64,000 nt of DNA, from positions 98,426-162,425 of the forward strand of contig JAHLLD010000012.1 of NCBI GenBank assembly GCA_020444325.1. The letters are read 5' to 3'. The notes beneath the pieces were generated by a model. That model did not search any database and was not told the DNA's origin. It saw nothing but the letters and a program-made list of their open reading frames with translations. The position numbers and the translations under genes are program-made. The DNA is from a bacterium (GTDB taxonomy: Bacteria; Bacteroidota; Ignavibacteria; SZUA-365). This document shows, in pieces, positions 18,729 to 29,745 of the stretch (the first letter of the stretch is position 1; each line of letters opens with the position of its first letter).

Positions 18729-19169
18729 CTACCTCTTGTAACGCATTTCCGCATATTTGGAAGCGAAACCGATGCGTTCGTACAGGCGCTTTGCGGGGTT
18801 TTCATATTCAACATGCAGTTTCACCTCACCATCGGCTTCGCTGAGTGCGCGTTCGACAACCTTGCGGCCAATGCCCATACCTCTCTTCGAGGCATCCACC
18901 GCTACGTACACGAGGATGTTCTCAGGGATATACCCCGACATTCCCGTGCTGTTCATGATCAATGCACCGACAAGCTCTCCTTCAACCTCGGCTGCGAGCG
19001 CAAATCCACCGAGCCCGCCATTGAGCCCGAAAGCGAAATCGAGGCATTTACGGATTGCAGGCTTCGGGTCGCCGAACTGATCGAGATGGGTATGCAGAAA
19101 ATCGATGAAACGATCACTACCTATTTCTTTGTCCAATGCGTCGTAACTGTCAAAACGAATGATGTTCAT
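18729..19169 (-). CDS. GNAT-family N-acetyltransferase
   Basis: A 146-residue acetyltransferase. The acetyl-CoA pyrophosphate loop is seen in VAVDASKRGMGIGRKVVE (about 88-105, the Q/RxxGxG/A motif A), followed by the family's NPAKRLYERIGF segment near the C-terminus. Substrate is unknown. The racemase gene starts three bases after its stop. The two may handle the same amino acid, or the enzyme may acetylate a D-amino acid for detoxification; that is inference. Confidence 0.85.
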   Translation of the reverse strand: MNIIRFDSYDALDKEIGSDRFIDFLHTHLDQFGDPKPAIRKCLDFAFGLNGGLGGFALAAEVEGELVGALIMNSTGMSGYIPENILVYVAVDASKRGMGIGRKVVERALSEADGEVKLHVEYENPAKRLYERIGFASKYAEMRYKR

Positions 19170-19419
19170 ACGTCTCTTCGTGTTTTGGTGATACGTAGGG
19201 TATTTGGTTGCGGCGATGCGTGCACTGTGATTCGTGCACTGCCACTGTTGAGAGTGTGTTGCGGGAATGGACTTGTCAGCTGAGTATGGATACTGCTGTC
19301 ATTATTGTGAAACTGTCCATTATATATGAACCGGACCGGGGGCAGAAGGGTTCCGATTCGAGAAAAAATGCTCAGAAAAGCCTTTTCCATGCATCAATCT
19401 GTTCCGGACCTTCCGGTCG

Positions 19420-22400
19420 TCAGCTCGCACTCCCTGCGTCCTTATCCAGAGGCAGTGTGATCGTGAACTGCGTCCATTCCCCTTCTTCACTGTCTACCCG
19501 CATGCTTCCCCCATGCCCCTCGACGATGATATCGTAGCTCAGGGAAAGTCCCAGTCCGGTGCCATCACCGGTAGGCTTCGTAGTAAAGAACGGTTCAAAA
19601 ATGCGCTCTCGCACCTCACGCGGGATACCGCCACCATTGTCACGAATCTGGATGACCACATCCTGTCCGGCCACCCGGGTTTGCGCATGGACGGTGGGCA
19701 TATACGAGTCGTCTTCACCGGCTTGCTGCTTTTTTAAAACAGCATAGAAGGCGTTGTCGAGCAGGCTCAGCACGACACGACTGATTTCCTGCGGGATCAA
19801 AGACACGGGAGGAAGATCATCGTCAAACTCTTTTTCGATCTGTACATGAAACTCACTGTTGCTCGCGCGTTTCCCATGATAGGCCAGGTGCAAAGCGTCC
19901 TTCACCAGCCGATTGACATACGTCAACTGCCTCTCACCCTGCTTGCTCCGCGCATGCATCAACATTCCCTCCACGATTCGGTTCGCACGCGTGCCGTGCT
20001 CCTGGATTTTCTCTGAGGCGAGTCGCAGTTCACCGAATAACTCGAGCGGACTCTCGCCGAGATCAATACTGACCTGAATTTCTTCAACCAGTTCACGCGC
20101 GGTGATGGAAAAGTTATTGATGAAGTTGAGGGGATTCCGGATTTCATGCGCAATGCCTGCAGTGAGCTGTCCGAGCGATGCCAGCTTCTGCTGCACCACA
20201 AGCTGCTCCTGCGTCCGGACCAATTCTTCGTTTTTCGTTTTCAGCGCCTGCATCGTATGCGCCTTGGCAAGGGCCGTCACGGCATGTTCGCGGTATCGCT
20301 GCAGTCTGCTGGCATCCTCAAAAGTGAACACAACCGTATCATCACGATTGTCAAAAAGCAGCACGCTGCGTCCCTGGCTCCCCTCCTGGGTGTAGCTGAC
20401 CGACATCAGCAACAGCGATGTCGGGCGGTTGCGCTGTGCCGTAGCTTTCCCGCCCTGCTCAAGAGCTTTCCCGTCCTGCTCAGGAGTTTTGCCACGCTGC
20501 TCAGAGTCCTTCAGCTGCAGAACCTGTATCCCACTTTCAGGAATGTCATGCAGCACATTGTACCCATGAATCGTGTGGTTTAACGTCAGATCCGAATCAC
20601 TAGCGGGGTAATTTATGCTGTCGCTGAGGAAATACGACGACCGCGAAGGATCATGAATGAAGATTCTGGCTCGATGCGCACAGGGCAGAAGTTTCATTCC
20701 CTGCTCAAGGAGCGAGCGGATGAGGCGCTGGAGACTGGTTTCGTTGTTGAGGATTTCCACGATACGGTCAATCGTCTCCAGTTCCTGCGTTCTGCGGGCC
20801 AGTGTCTGTTCCGTCTGCTTGCGCTCAGTGATATCTTCCTGAATTCCGATATAGTGTGTGACGTTGTCATCCTGTCCCTTGAGCGGGGAAATCGAGGTAA
20901 GCACCCAGTACGAAGAACCGTCTTTGCGCCGGTTCTGCAGCTCGCCTCTCCATTCCTCTCCCCGCGCAAGCGTACGCCACAGCTGCCTGTACAATGCCGT
21001 GGAACTCTCCGCGGATTTCAGCAGACGCGGATTCCTGCCTGCAACTTCCTCCGCCGTGTAGCCGGTGACTTCCGTGAATTTTGGATTAACATACTCAATT
21101 GCACCATTGGTATCGGTGATGATGACGATGGTCGGACTCTGATGTACCGCACGGGACAGTTTTTCAATTTCCGCGCGCGAGGCGCGCATCTGTTCATGCG
21201 TTTTCTCGAGCTCATCGTACGCAATACGCAGCTGTTCGGCGCGATTCAGTTCAAGTGCTTTCACCTCATTTTCCGCAGACAACGCTTTCGCTTCCGCCTC
21301 CGCGGTCTGTGCCCGCAGTTCAGCGGCGAGGACATCATTGCGATAACGCTCCCGCTGAACGGCACGCCGCTGCTGAATTCGAATCAACAGGAATATGGAA
21401 AGCACCACGGCGAAGGTGTAGAGTGCGTAGGCCCACGGGGTCTGCCACCACACGGGGCGTATCGTGAAAGGAAGCGAAATGCCGGTCTTATTCCAGCGTC
21501 CTTCACTGTTGCATGCGATTACATGAAACGAGTACGCGCCCGGACGCAACCCTGAATAGGAGGCGAAGCGCCTTGGTCCAGGATGCACCCAGTCCTTGTC
21601 CACCCCCTCGAGCATATATGCATAGCGGTGCTCATTTGAACGTTGATGACTGAGGGCGGCGAATTCGAAGGTGAGGTAATTCTCATCGTACTGTAATTCA
21701 AAGCCACTCGCATTGAAGGGACGCTCTTCGCTATAAACGAGGAGTTTCGTGATGACCACATTCGGTGGCGGCAGAAGATCGTGAATGCTTGCGGGATCAA
21801 AGACGTTGAAGCCCTTCACTCCACCGAACACAAGCTTTCCATCAGAAAGATGTGTGCTGGCGCTGGTGTTGAATTCATAATTCTGGAGGCCGTCATCCAC
21901 GCCGTACTTCCTCACCCGTCGTGTATCCGGATTGAAACTGCAGAGCCCTCTGTGGGTGCCAAGCCAGAGCGTGCCACCCGCATCCTCTTCGATGCTGTAC
22001 ACGATATTATCCGGGAGTCCGTCAGGCATGCCGAACACCGCAAGGGTGCCCCTGTCCGGATCGAACAGATGCAGTCCCCCTCCATGCGTACCCAGCCAGA
22101 TGCGCCCCTTGCTGTCTTCAAATACGTCACGGATGTTATCGCTGACCAGTCCGGCTTCGGGTGATGAGTCGCGTGTCCATATGCGAGTCGTTTCCGCGGC
22201 AGGGTCTACAAGCACAAGCCCGTGATCCGTCGCAAGCCACCATCGCTGCCTGCTGTCTATCGTCAGAGCCATGATCAGATTTCTCGCGACCTCCTGCGTC
22301 ACGGTGTCGGAGTTGAGCAATGTGGAAACGAACAATCTGCGCGTCGGGGATATTTCCAGACTGTCTGCGTTGATGCGATAGCCGCCATCCCAGGTGCCCA

Positions 22401-24006
22401 GCAGCATTTCCCCCTTTTCGGTCAGGCTCATGGTGCGAATCCGTGCCACCCGCATCGATTGCGGCAGATAGTCGAGATCAGCGGTACACAGGTATTTCCG
22501 TTGGACGGGATCATACACCACCAACCCATCTCCTCCGGTCCCTATCCACAACCTTCCTCTCCGGTCTTTCGCGACAGACCAGACCGGTTCGCGTGTGAGA
22601 TGATCAAACCTCTCGGGGAGTCCGCGCAGCGCTTCACAGCGGTTTTCCGAGGGACGATAGAGATACAGTCCCGAAAGGGTCGCCACGAACACACTGTCCC
22701 TGCTCCACACCAGGAAGCTGCGTACGTTGTTGGTTTCGATCCGGTTCACTGCGCTTCGCTGCACCGGCATGGCAAAGGTGGTAAAGCGCCGCGGGTGATG
22801 TTCGAATTTGAATAGTCCCTGACCGGGAATGGTGAGCCACGCAGTCCCTGACATGTCAATGAGAAAGTTGAGGCCCTCGACACCACGTACGATGTTTTCC
22901 GCGAGGAGCGTCCAGCGCCTGCGCATCGGATCAAAACGGATGAGCGCGTTGTCGGGGAAGCGCATCCAGCACGCGCCGTCCTTCTCAATGCCCAGTATGC
23001 CCATGCTGCGGTCTTCCGGTCTTTGAAGCTGCAGCTGCCGAATCCGCTTTAATCGCGTATCGTCGGCATCCTGTGCCACGGGATAGTTTTCGAACGTCTG
23101 TGTTTCCAGATCAAAGCGTGCAATCGCGAGGTCGGGTGACGCAAGCCACAGCGCATCGTCCTGACTGCTCACCGTCACGACCGGACGCTCAAATGTGCGC
23201 AGCATGCGCTGCTGCCGCGTATCGGGGTTCAGAGAAATCAAATAGTGCGTGGTGGCGACGAACAATGTTCTGCGACTGTTTCGGAATACCCCAAGTATCT
23301 CACCGGGTGCCGAGCGTGTGGGATTGAGGTAGGATCCCGTAAGAACCTCAATTTTCCCGGTGCGCATATCAAAGCGTGAGACGGAACCGTCAGACACGTA
23401 CCACAATGCACCTTGACACTCAACCCAGTTCAAATCATCGACATGATTCCCCGGCAATGTTCGCTGTGGCTCGAAGAATTCGAACTGATCGGCTGCGGAG
23501 TCAAACCTGTTCATTCCCAGATCGGTGCGCACCCAGATACTGCCATCCTGCGTCTGAAGCACGCCTCGCACCCATCTGCCTACCGGCGGGATTCCGCCCT
23601 GGTCAGAGTACAGATAGCGTGTGAAGGTTTGCGTTGCACCTTCGTACCTGTGAATGGCACGCCGCGTGAACACCCACAGCCGCCCTTCCCTGTCAACGAA
23701 AAGACGCATGACCCTGTTGTCCGTCAACCCATCTTCCTGCGTCCCAAGGCTGCGGAACACCTTGAACTCGTGCCCATCGAAACGCATCAGACCTTCTTCG
23801 CTTCCGCACCAGATGTACCCTTCACGATCCTCCACCAGTTGGCGCACATTTGCGGTGGGGAGGCCGTTTTCGACCGTATATGAGGTTGCGGTATAGGTAT
23901 CCTGTCCGACAGCATCAGCAGCATAGCCGGTACAGAGAACAATCAGACTCAAGAAGATTGAAAGCACTCTTCTCTTATCCGGGACGTATGGGAGCTTGCC
24001 AGACAC
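19420..24006 (-). CDS. Propeller-type sensor histidine kinase (Reg_prop, Y_Y_Y, PAS, GAF-like, HisKA, HATPase)
   Basis: A 1528-residue one-spanning sensor. A signal peptide (about 12-35) precedes two seven-bladed periplasmic propellers built of repeats such as [19 protein letters not shown] and [20 protein letters not shown], then a Y_Y_Y domain (about 770-835) and one membrane helix (about 845-870). Inside the cell follow a coiled coil, a PAS domain (about 940-1060), a GAF-like domain (about 1080-1230) and a classic kinase core with GIAHEIRNP (His about 1288) and DNGGG / [10 protein letters not shown]. There is no receiver or AraC domain as in many Bacteroides hybrids, so a separate regulator is needed. 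The start is GTG. The GAF region contains a 7-residue tandem repeat. Confidence 0.88.
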   Translation of the reverse strand: MSGKLPYVPDKRRVLSIFLSLIVLCTGYAADAVGQDTYTATSYTVENGLPTANVRQLVEDREGYIWCGSEEGLMRFDGHEFKVFRSLGTQEDGLTDNRVMRLFVDREGRLWVFTRRAIHRYEGATQTFTRYLYSDQGGIPPVGRWVRGVLQTQDGSIWVRTDLGMNRFDSAADQFEFFEPQRTLPGNHVDDLNWVECQGALWYVSDGSVSRFDMRTGKIEVLTGSYLNPTRSAPGEILGVFRNSRRTLFVATTHYLISLNPDTRQQRMLRTFERPVVTVSSQDDALWLASPDLAIARFDLETQTFENYPVAQDADDTRLKRIRQLQLQRPEDRSMGILGIEKDGACWMRFPDNALIRFDPMRRRWTLLAENIVRGVEGLNFLIDMSGTAWLTIPGQGLFKFEHHPRRFTTFAMPVQRSAVNRIETNNVRSFLVWSRDSVFVATLSGLYLYRPSENRCEALRGLPERFDHLTREPVWSVAKDRRGRLWIGTGGDGLVVYDPVQRKYLCTADLDYLPQSMRVARIRTMSLTEKGEMLLGTWDGGYRINADSLEISPTRRLFVSTLLNSDTVTQEVARNLIMALTIDSRQRWWLATDHGLVLVDPAAETTRIWTRDSSPEAGLVSDNIRDVFEDSKGRIWLGTHGGGLHLFDPDRGTLAVFGMPDGLPDNIVYSIEEDAGGTLWLGTHRGLCSFNPDTRRVRKYGVDDGLQNYEFNTSASTHLSDGKLVFGGVKGFNVFDPASIHDLLPPPNVVITKLLVYSEERPFNASGFELQYDENYLTFEFAALSHQRSNEHRYAYMLEGVDKDWVHPGPRRFASYSGLRPGAYSFHVIACNSEGRWNKTGISLPFTIRPVWWQTPWAYALYTFAVVLSIFLLIRIQQRRAVQRERYRNDVLAAELRAQTAEAEAKALSAENEVKALELNRAEQLRIAYDELEKTHEQMRASRAEIEKLSRAVHQSPTIVIITDTNGAIEYVNPKFTEVTGYTAEEVAGRNPRLLKSAESSTALYRQLWRTLARGEEWRGELQNRRKDGSSYWVLTSISPLKGQDDNVTHYIGIQEDITERKQTEQTLARRTQELETIDRIVEILNNETSLQRLIRSLLEQGMKLLPCAHRARIFIHDPSRSSYFLSDSINYPASDSDLTLNHTIHGYNVLHDIPESGIQVLQLKDSEQRGKTPEQDGKALEQGGKATAQRNRPTSLLLMSVSYTQEGSQGRSVLLFDNRDDTVVFTFEDASRLQRYREHAVTALAKAHTMQALKTKNEELVRTQEQLVVQQKLASLGQLTAGIAHEIRNPLNFINNFSITARELVEEIQVSIDLGESPLELFGELRLASEKIQEHGTRANRIVEGMLMHARSKQGERQLTYVNRLVKDALHLAYHGKRASNSEFHVQIEKEFDDDLPPVSLIPQEISRVVLSLLDNAFYAVLKKQQAGEDDSYMPTVHAQTRVAGQDVVIQIRDNGGGIPREVRERIFEPFFTTKPTGDGTGLGLSLSYDIIVEGHGGSMRVDSEEGEWTQFTITLPLDKDAGSAS
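20442..20504. repeat. Three 21-base in-frame repeats inside the propeller kinase gene
   Basis: Units 20442-20462, 20463-20483 and 20484-20504 share the core GAGCTTTCCCG-CCTGCTCA with decreasing identity. They encode seven-residue repeats of the form PEQDGKA / LEQGGKA in the GAF-like domain. The unit length keeps the frame, so copy number could vary without breaking the protein. Confidence 0.65.
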
Positions 24007-24172
24007 GGTATGGCGCCTTCTTCGCTGGATGCGAAGCTACTCAGTACGTGAAATTAGGATATGACATCACGGAAATATACTTGCACGCACGCGTGTTGTC
24101 AAGTGTGCGTACAGTGAGCACCCTTTGCGGACAGTTTCTCCCCGGCACCCCGGCCTGACAATTTGAAATGTG

Positions 24173-24367
24173 TTATTGACCCCGGGCCTGATACCATATG
24201 CGCAGTTCCTTCCCCAGATCGCTGAGTCCGATGAGCACGAGCAGCATTGCGACGTAGCGCTGTTCGGGCTCCACAAAAGCGAAACCAACAAAGAACAGTA
24301 CTATGGTAATTGAAAATGCGATGTGGAAGCCGCTTCCCTTCTGCAGGGCGCGATCAAAGGCATTCAT
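24173..24367 (-). CDS. Small membrane protein, 64 residues
   Basis: A short protein with two hydrophobic stretches (about 16-32 and 38-52) separated by VEPEQRYV, ending in the polar tail KELRIWYQARGQ. I do not recognise a family. Its ATG overlaps the stop of the lipoprotein gene by one base, so the two are probably made together and may form a small envelope complex. Codon use matches the neighbours and supports it being real. Confidence 0.6.
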   Translation of the reverse strand: MNAFDRALQKGSGFHIAFSITIVLFFVGFAFVEPEQRYVAMLLVLIGLSDLGKELRIWYQARGQ

Positions 24368-24747
24368 TACTTTTCATCCTCCACTGTGTGCGACTCATAG
24401 GAAGTGATTTTCCTGTTCGACTTGACGGTGAACCGATAATAGATCATGTCCCCATCCCTTTTGTAAAAGGTTGTGTCCTCGCCCGAGATGCTCTGGACAT
24501 GCCAGCCGGATTCATACCCCGGTGGATTGGATACATTCTCAAGGTTGGGCGCTTTTATGTCTTCACCCCCGAGGCGCTGCGGCATCATCGGTTGCGGTGT
24601 GCGAAGCGCCAGCGACGGTGTGTCCTGCTGCCTGCTCGCGGTCACATCATCGGAACTGCTGGAGCATCCTGATACAAGCACAACAACAAGCACGAATGCC
24701 AGAGCGGCTGACAGCTGTTTTGCGGTGTTCAGTGCGCGTACGTTCAT
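24367..24747 (-). CDS. Small lipoprotein of unknown function
   Basis: A 126-residue protein with a lipoprotein signal (LAFVLVVVLVSGCSSSSDD, cysteine at about 28). Serine after the cysteine suggests export to the outer membrane rather than retention. The mature part has no recognised domain. It ends in FTVKSNRKITSYESHTVEDEK, which looks like beta strands. It is followed directly by the 64-residue membrane protein and preceded by a copy of the ATGCAG palindrome at 24839. Confidence 0.65.
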   Translation of the reverse strand: MNVRALNTAKQLSAALAFVLVVVLVSGCSSSSDDVTASRQQDTPSLALRTPQPMMPQRLGGEDIKAPNLENVSNPPGYESGWHVQSISGEDTTFYKRDGDMIYYRFTVKSNRKITSYESHTVEDEK

Positions 24748-24838
24748 CCAGTCCCTCCGGGAAGATTGTTATACGTTTAAGAGAATATAGTCTTTTCTTC
24801 CTGTGTTGTCAAGGAATGCATCTTCCCGCCAGGGAATT

Positions 24839-24853
24839 ATGCAGAATCTGCAT
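24839..24853. repeat. Palindrome ATGCAG-AAT-CTGCAT
   Basis: Third site of the dispersed palindrome described at 17471-17518. It lies five bases after the stop of the DUF4153 gene and about 90 bases upstream of the lipoprotein start, so it could act as a 3' structure or an operator. Confidence 0.6.
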
Positions 24854-24857
24854 ATTG

Positions 24858-26702
24858 TCAGGGCATCTCCTGCGGAGGAATTTCCTGCGGGGAGACTTCC
24901 CCGCAAACAGCCCGCAGGCGCAGGTTCTCGATCTTCAGACTGCCTTCATTGCGCTGCAGTCTGATCCAGGGCATATACAGCTTGACACGCAAACGGGATC
25001 CTTCCGCCGTTGCTGTCATGCGCTCGAGTGGAATTTCCAGCGCGCTGACCGTATGGTATTCTTCGGACAGCGCTGTGAAGAATTCCTGCAGGGGTATGAC
25101 CAGCGTATCTGCAACCGGCGCCTCTGCAAGCACTGTCAGAGTATCAAGCTTTTCGCTCATACGGTATTCGAAACCGGTGAGACGTATGCTGTGCAGATTG
25201 CCGCGACGGTGGAAGGTGTATTCGGGCAGCACCCATCTGTAACCGTCTACCTGCATGGCATCGCTGAACCGAGCTTCGTAGGAACGTCTGCCACCCGGTT
25301 CTGCCCGGGGCGCGAGGGCGAATTCCACCCCAATCAGTGCAGCGACATCTGTCGCATCCTTCCAGTTCGCGCCCTCATCAGCGTCATCCTCACGAAGCGA
25401 GGCCGTAAAGTATTGCTGAATGCCGGCGAAACCGTGAACATTGTGAAGGTACTGCAGAATGGCGCTTATCTCCTGGGTGGCTTCAGCGGGCAGCTCTGCG
25501 TCCGCCTGCACGGCATGCCCATCCTTCAGCATGTGCTGCTGATCGAGAATATGCAGAAAGCGCATAATCTGACTCTGTTCCGAAACGGAGAACGCGCCCC
25601 AGGGACCGAAGGAAACCAGGAACGCGAGTGCGCACATTGAGGCCGGGATAAGCCGGATGTTCTTCACGCGACTCAGCAGCAGGTACAGCGTGATGAGAAG
25701 CAGCCAGATTCCCAGGACAATTGCGAGATAACGTCCTTCCGTCAATCCGTAATCTGACAGCCGGCGCAGCACCGCGAGGAAATACAGGACGAGCAGGGGG
25801 AGCAGAGCGATGTTGAACCATTGCAGCGCCGTACGCACCCAGCGGTTTTCCAACTGTTCGCGGATGGGATGCATGAGCAGCATGAAAAACAGACCGGCCC
25901 CGGCGAAACCGAGTATGAGCCTGCTCACCCAGCCGTTCGGCCAGCTCCATTCGATGATGATTTTTCCGCTGTACGCGATCAGAATCACGAGGTAAATCAC
26001 GACCAGCGGAAATACAACATACTGCGCGAAAATCTTGAGTCCCTTCGGGTAGTCGGTGGCCTCGTGCAATTCACTGAGCCGCTGCGGAATTCCGGCGAGA
26101 AAGAACCAGGGCATGAACACGCCAACCAGCAGCATCCAGAGCTGGGCGTAGCGTTGTCCGGGCACCTCCAGTTCGAAGAGATTCTCAATCGCAGCAAGCG
26201 CGATCGCAAGTCCGGCATACAGCACATGCGCAAAGAGTCCGGCAGTGAGCAGGCGCAGGAACAGCGTCTTGTTGTACTGCCAGAACCCATTCCCCTCCCC
26301 TTTTCCTGTCCAGGGAAGTACGGATACAAGCAGCATCGCACCCGTCACGAGCATGGCCAGGCGTATGGCATGCATCTCCGGCGCGTTTGACAGGTTTCCG
26401 GGCAGCGTCCATGCGTACAAAACAGGAAGGACGAGTCCCATGACCTGCAGAAGCAGGCCCCCTCCCCTGCCGATTTCCCGCTTCTCCGCCACGAGCCTGA
26501 ACACCAGCGTGAGCGGTACGGCCAGCAGCGCAGCAAACAGCACACGCAGTGCAAAGGTATCCGGCGATGTTCCGATGTCTTGAGCCAGCGTAATTCCCGC
26601 CAGTGTTCCGGCAGCCGCGGCCGCCAGAGTGGCAGGAAAACGCTGAAGGGTGGTGAGAGACGAACGGGTGATCTGCTGCATCGAGGGAAATTTCACAGGC
26701 AC
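24858..26702 (-). CDS. DUF4153 multi-spanning membrane protein
   Basis: A 614-residue protein with about ten to twelve hydrophobic helices in the first 400 residues (for example LALIAAL-type segments and WLLLITLYLLLSRVKNIRLI) and a soluble C-terminal part of about 200 residues. The middle segment FGPWGAFSVSEQSQIMRFLHIL is the DUF4153 hallmark. No enzymatic residues are obvious and the family's function is not established. It begins immediately after the convergent spacer to 26795 and ends next to a palindrome copy. Confidence 0.75.
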   Translation of the reverse strand: MPVKFPSMQQITRSSLTTLQRFPATLAAAAAGTLAGITLAQDIGTSPDTFALRVLFAALLAVPLTLVFRLVAEKREIGRGGGLLLQVMGLVLPVLYAWTLPGNLSNAPEMHAIRLAMLVTGAMLLVSVLPWTGKGEGNGFWQYNKTLFLRLLTAGLFAHVLYAGLAIALAAIENLFELEVPGQRYAQLWMLLVGVFMPWFFLAGIPQRLSELHEATDYPKGLKIFAQYVVFPLVVIYLVILIAYSGKIIIEWSWPNGWVSRLILGFAGAGLFFMLLMHPIREQLENRWVRTALQWFNIALLPLLVLYFLAVLRRLSDYGLTEGRYLAIVLGIWLLLITLYLLLSRVKNIRLIPASMCALAFLVSFGPWGAFSVSEQSQIMRFLHILDQQHMLKDGHAVQADAELPAEATQEISAILQYLHNVHGFAGIQQYFTASLREDDADEGANWKDATDVAALIGVEFALAPRAEPGGRRSYEARFSDAMQVDGYRWVLPEYTFHRRGNLHSIRLTGFEYRMSEKLDTLTVLAEAPVADTLVIPLQEFFTALSEEYHTVSALEIPLERMTATAEGSRLRVKLYMPWIRLQRNEGSLKIENLRLRAVCGEVSPQEIPPQEMP

Positions 26703-26794
26703 ACCTCATCATGTGGGAGGATTACGGGGCAAAATACGGATGTTTCGCCCCGATTTCCGAGCGGTACCTGATTTTTCCCTTACGGCCTGAGCGC

Positions 26795-28498
26795 TCAGTC
26801 CAGCACCATTCTCATCGAAGAATGCCTTTCTCCACTCTTGAAATGCAGAAGGTATATTCCTGCCGTCACAGCGTGCAGATTGAGATCCGACACGGTCGTT
26901 CCATCCGCACTGCTCATGCCTTGCGTTCGCATCACGCATCTGCCTAGAAGATCGTGGATGGTGATGGACCAGGGTGAAGCCGGTGCCAGATCCTCTATGT
27001 TGATGTGCAACTGACCATCCTTACATGGCTGCGGGTACACGTCGAGCGTGAAATTCGTCGCGGCAGAAGTGGCAACGGAGGTGGACTGTTCTGTATAAAA
27101 CTTCACCGGTGCGCTCCAGTCGCTGGTGTAGCCGCCGCCACGCGCACGGACACGCACAAAGTAGTCACGGTTCACCTGCAGCCAGAACGCAAGGTCGAGC
27201 ATGGTGGGAGTCATCCACTGTCCCTGCATGTACGGATCCGTATCAAAAATCTCGTACTGAATCGTGCTGGTGTGGTAATCCCGCGTCATCTCGAGCTGGT
27301 ATTCGGTCGCGCCCGGAACTGCGGTCCACCTCGCCGTGAAATCGAGATCACCACTGCCATGATCGATCGTGACGACGGGAGATGGCAGCGTGCGTCGGCC
27401 GGTATAGGTAACGATGTGCTTCAACGCGCCTGCGACCGCTGATGAAGTATCGGGAAACACGACTTCCACCATCGCGGGATCATAGAGGTAGAACGGACGA
27501 GGTGCGCGCTCCCAGCTGTCACCCCCGTCATGCGAATGCAGCAGTTTCCCGAGTCTTCCTACGGCAATCACTTCATCTTCCGTGGCTGCCGCGATCGCAA
27601 TAAGTCCGAACGCAGGCTCAACCAGGGTATCCATCACCATTTGCCAGCTCGCACCGCCGTCTGTCGTCCGTGCGATGCCGTCGCGCTCGACGTCACCCAA
27701 TCCTGTATCAATGCCAAAGGCCATCCAGCCGAGATCGGCGCTGATAAAGAACGGATCACGCCTTGCGGGAAGTATGCCACGCATTTCCCAGCTGTCGCCG
27801 TTATCCGTCGACCGGTACAGCGGCCTGTCATTCTGCCACTCGACGGCGAACAGTGTGCCGTCGGCTGCGTATTCGAGTCCCGTCACCCTGTAATCGGCAA
27901 ATGGAAGTTCTATCGTTTCCCAGCTGTCACCTCCGTCATTTGTACGATACAGCACGGGATGATCCATATCGATGAATCCACCGGAGCGGATGCCATGCGT
28001 CCCGTCGCGCATTGCCAGCCATGCCATCGTAACGCCCTGCCCGGAATCAGGAAGGATGACATCCGTCCATGTCCTCCCGCTGTCGACCGATCGCAACAAC
28101 AATGGCTGCTGGAGTCCATCAAACTCCATGCTGCCCCAGCCGTAAGCGTAGCAGCGGTCAGGGGTGGGACGACAGACGGATTGTATCACAACCTCAGCAT
28201 AGGGTTGGCGAATCGGCGGCTGCAGCTGCCCGAATCCATAGCGCTTGACTTCGAGCGTAGGCGTCCAGGTCTCTCCCCCGTCATTCGAATTCTGCAGCAT
28301 GCAGCTGTTGTCCTCCATTCCCCCGGTGAGATAGTAACCGCCAGCGCAGCCATCCATACCACGGACAATATGGAGAAACGTAAATCCTCCGCTGCCCGAT
28401 GTAATCCACTCAGGGTATAGCTGCGCGTGCAATTGCGGTTGGAGACATGAAAGAGAAAGCAGACCGATAACAGACAGCATTCGTATCCTTCCTTGCAT
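26795..28498 (-). CDS. Secreted BNR/YCF48-repeat protein with type IX sorting domain
   Basis: A 567-residue exported protein. A signal peptide (about 1-25, ending LHAQ) is followed by beta-propeller repeats carrying the Asp-box pattern (SVDSGRTWTD, TNDGGDSWET, STDNGDSWEM, TTDGGASWQM, SHDGGDSWER), then an FN3-like domain (about 395-470). The last 85 residues (DVYPQPCKDGQLHINIED to the end) form a C-terminal sorting domain of the type IX system. AAGGAG stands eight bases before the ATG. The protein probably sits on the cell surface. A sialidase activity is not implied by Asp boxes alone. Confidence 0.85.
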   Translation of the reverse strand: MQGRIRMLSVIGLLSLSCLQPQLHAQLYPEWITSGSGGFTFLHIVRGMDGCAGGYYLTGGMEDNSCMLQNSNDGGETWTPTLEVKRYGFGQLQPPIRQPYAEVVIQSVCRPTPDRCYAYGWGSMEFDGLQQPLLLRSVDSGRTWTDVILPDSGQGVTMAWLAMRDGTHGIRSGGFIDMDHPVLYRTNDGGDSWETIELPFADYRVTGLEYAADGTLFAVEWQNDRPLYRSTDNGDSWEMRGILPARRDPFFISADLGWMAFGIDTGLGDVERDGIARTTDGGASWQMVMDTLVEPAFGLIAIAAATEDEVIAVGRLGKLLHSHDGGDSWERAPRPFYLYDPAMVEVVFPDTSSAVAGALKHIVTYTGRRTLPSPVVTIDHGSGDLDFTARWTAVPGATEYQLEMTRDYHTSTIQYEIFDTDPYMQGQWMTPTMLDLAFWLQVNRDYFVRVRARGGGYTSDWSAPVKFYTEQSTSVATSAATNFTLDVYPQPCKDGQLHINIEDLAPASPWSITIHDLLGRCVMRTQGMSSADGTTVSDLNLHAVTAGIYLLHFKSGERHSSMRMVLD

Positions 28499-28725
28499 GA
28501 AAGCACTCCTTCACTGTTGGTGCGTGGAATGCATGACTGACAACGAAGGTTTCAGATAAGTTACACCTCTAATGCTTTCAACCTGAATTTCTCCCGCGAT
28601 TTGCTGCATGTCCGAGGGTTCGATACATTTGTGTCATCCAGTACATAGTTCCAGGGAAGGAGCATTGTTCCGCCATACGTGTCGGCGGCTGGATATATGC
28701 AGTTTTACATAGAGGAGATCGCCTG

Positions 28726-29736
28726 ATGAAAGCAATCATGTACAGGGAATACGGGGGACCTGAGGTACTGACCATTGAGGAAAAGGAAACACCCGTTCCG
28801 AAAGACGACGAAGTGCTGATACGCACGCATGCCACGACGGTGAACTATGGGGACCTCCTCGCGCGCAATTTCAAGGCCTTGACCCCCGCCGAGTTCAACA
28901 TGCCGGGAATACTCTGGCCGGTCGTCAAATTGAGTTTCGGCGTGTCGCGCCCGAAAAACGGCATACTCGGGAGTGAGTTCTCTGGCGTTGTGGAAGCGGC
29001 CGGCAATGCGGTGACAAAGTTCAAACCCGGGGATGAAGTGTTCGGCTACCTCGGTCAGAGCATGGGGGCATACGGGGAGTATTTCTGCATGAAAGAAAGC
29101 GCCGCGGTCGCGCTCAAACCGTCGAACCTTTCACACGAAGAAGCGGCAGTTCTTCCCTACGGCGCAGTCATGGCGCTGCATCTGCTGCGGTCGATGGATA
29201 TCAAGAAAGGTGACCGTGTGCTCATCGTTGGTGCCAGCGGCAGCATGGGTTCGGCGGGAGTACAGATTGCGAAGCATTACGGCGCACACGTCACCGGAGT
29301 CTGTGGTCCCTCGGGAATGGACTTCGTCAGCGCGCTCGGGGCGGATCATGTGATCAACTACCGGGAAGAGGATTTCACGGAAGGCAGTGAGCGCTACGAC
29401 CTGATTTTTGATGTACTCGGACGCAGTGAGTTTTCACGCAACCGGCGGGTTCTGAAGGAACATGGACGTCAGCTCAATGCCAGCTTCAAATCCAAACAGC
29501 TCTTTCAAATGCTGTGGTCGTCCATCGCCGGCAAGCAGAAAATTGTTTGCAAACTTGCCCCGGGTGGACAGGAAGATCTTCTCGCGGTACGCGAACTGAT
29601 TGAGGCGGGGGCGATACGGCCGGTGATGGACCGCGTGTTTGAGATGTCCGAAGCCGCTGCAGCACACAGACATCTCGAGGAAGGAAAGAAAAGCGGACAT
29701 GTGGCCATTCGAATGATTGCGACGGCGGAAGCGTAG
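28726..29736 (+). CDS. Zinc-independent medium-chain dehydrogenase (quinone oxidoreductase-like)
   Basis: A 336-residue NAD(P)H-dependent oxidoreductase. It has the GroES-like N-terminal half (about 1-120) and a Rossmann half with the dinucleotide loop VGASGSMGSAGVQIAK (about 165-180). The usual structural and catalytic zinc cysteines are missing, which points to the quinone oxidoreductase or enoyl reductase branch. AGAGGAG precedes the ATG at good spacing. The substrate is unknown. It converges with the ABC-2 permease gene after nine bases. Confidence 0.85.
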   Translation: MKAIMYREYGGPEVLTIEEKETPVPKDDEVLIRTHATTVNYGDLLARNFKALTPAEFNMPGILWPVVKLSFGVSRPKNGILGSEFSGVVEAAGNAVTKFKPGDEVFGYLGQSMGAYGEYFCMKESAAVALKPSNLSHEEAAVLPYGAVMALHLLRSMDIKKGDRVLIVGASGSMGSAGVQIAKHYGAHVTGVCGPSGMDFVSALGADHVINYREEDFTEGSERYDLIFDVLGRSEFSRNRRVLKEHGRQLNASFKSKQLFQMLWSSIAGKQKIVCKLAPGGQEDLLAVRELIEAGAIRPVMDRVFEMSEAAAAHRHLEEGKKSGHVAIRMIATAEA

Positions 29737-29745
29737 CGCAGCATG

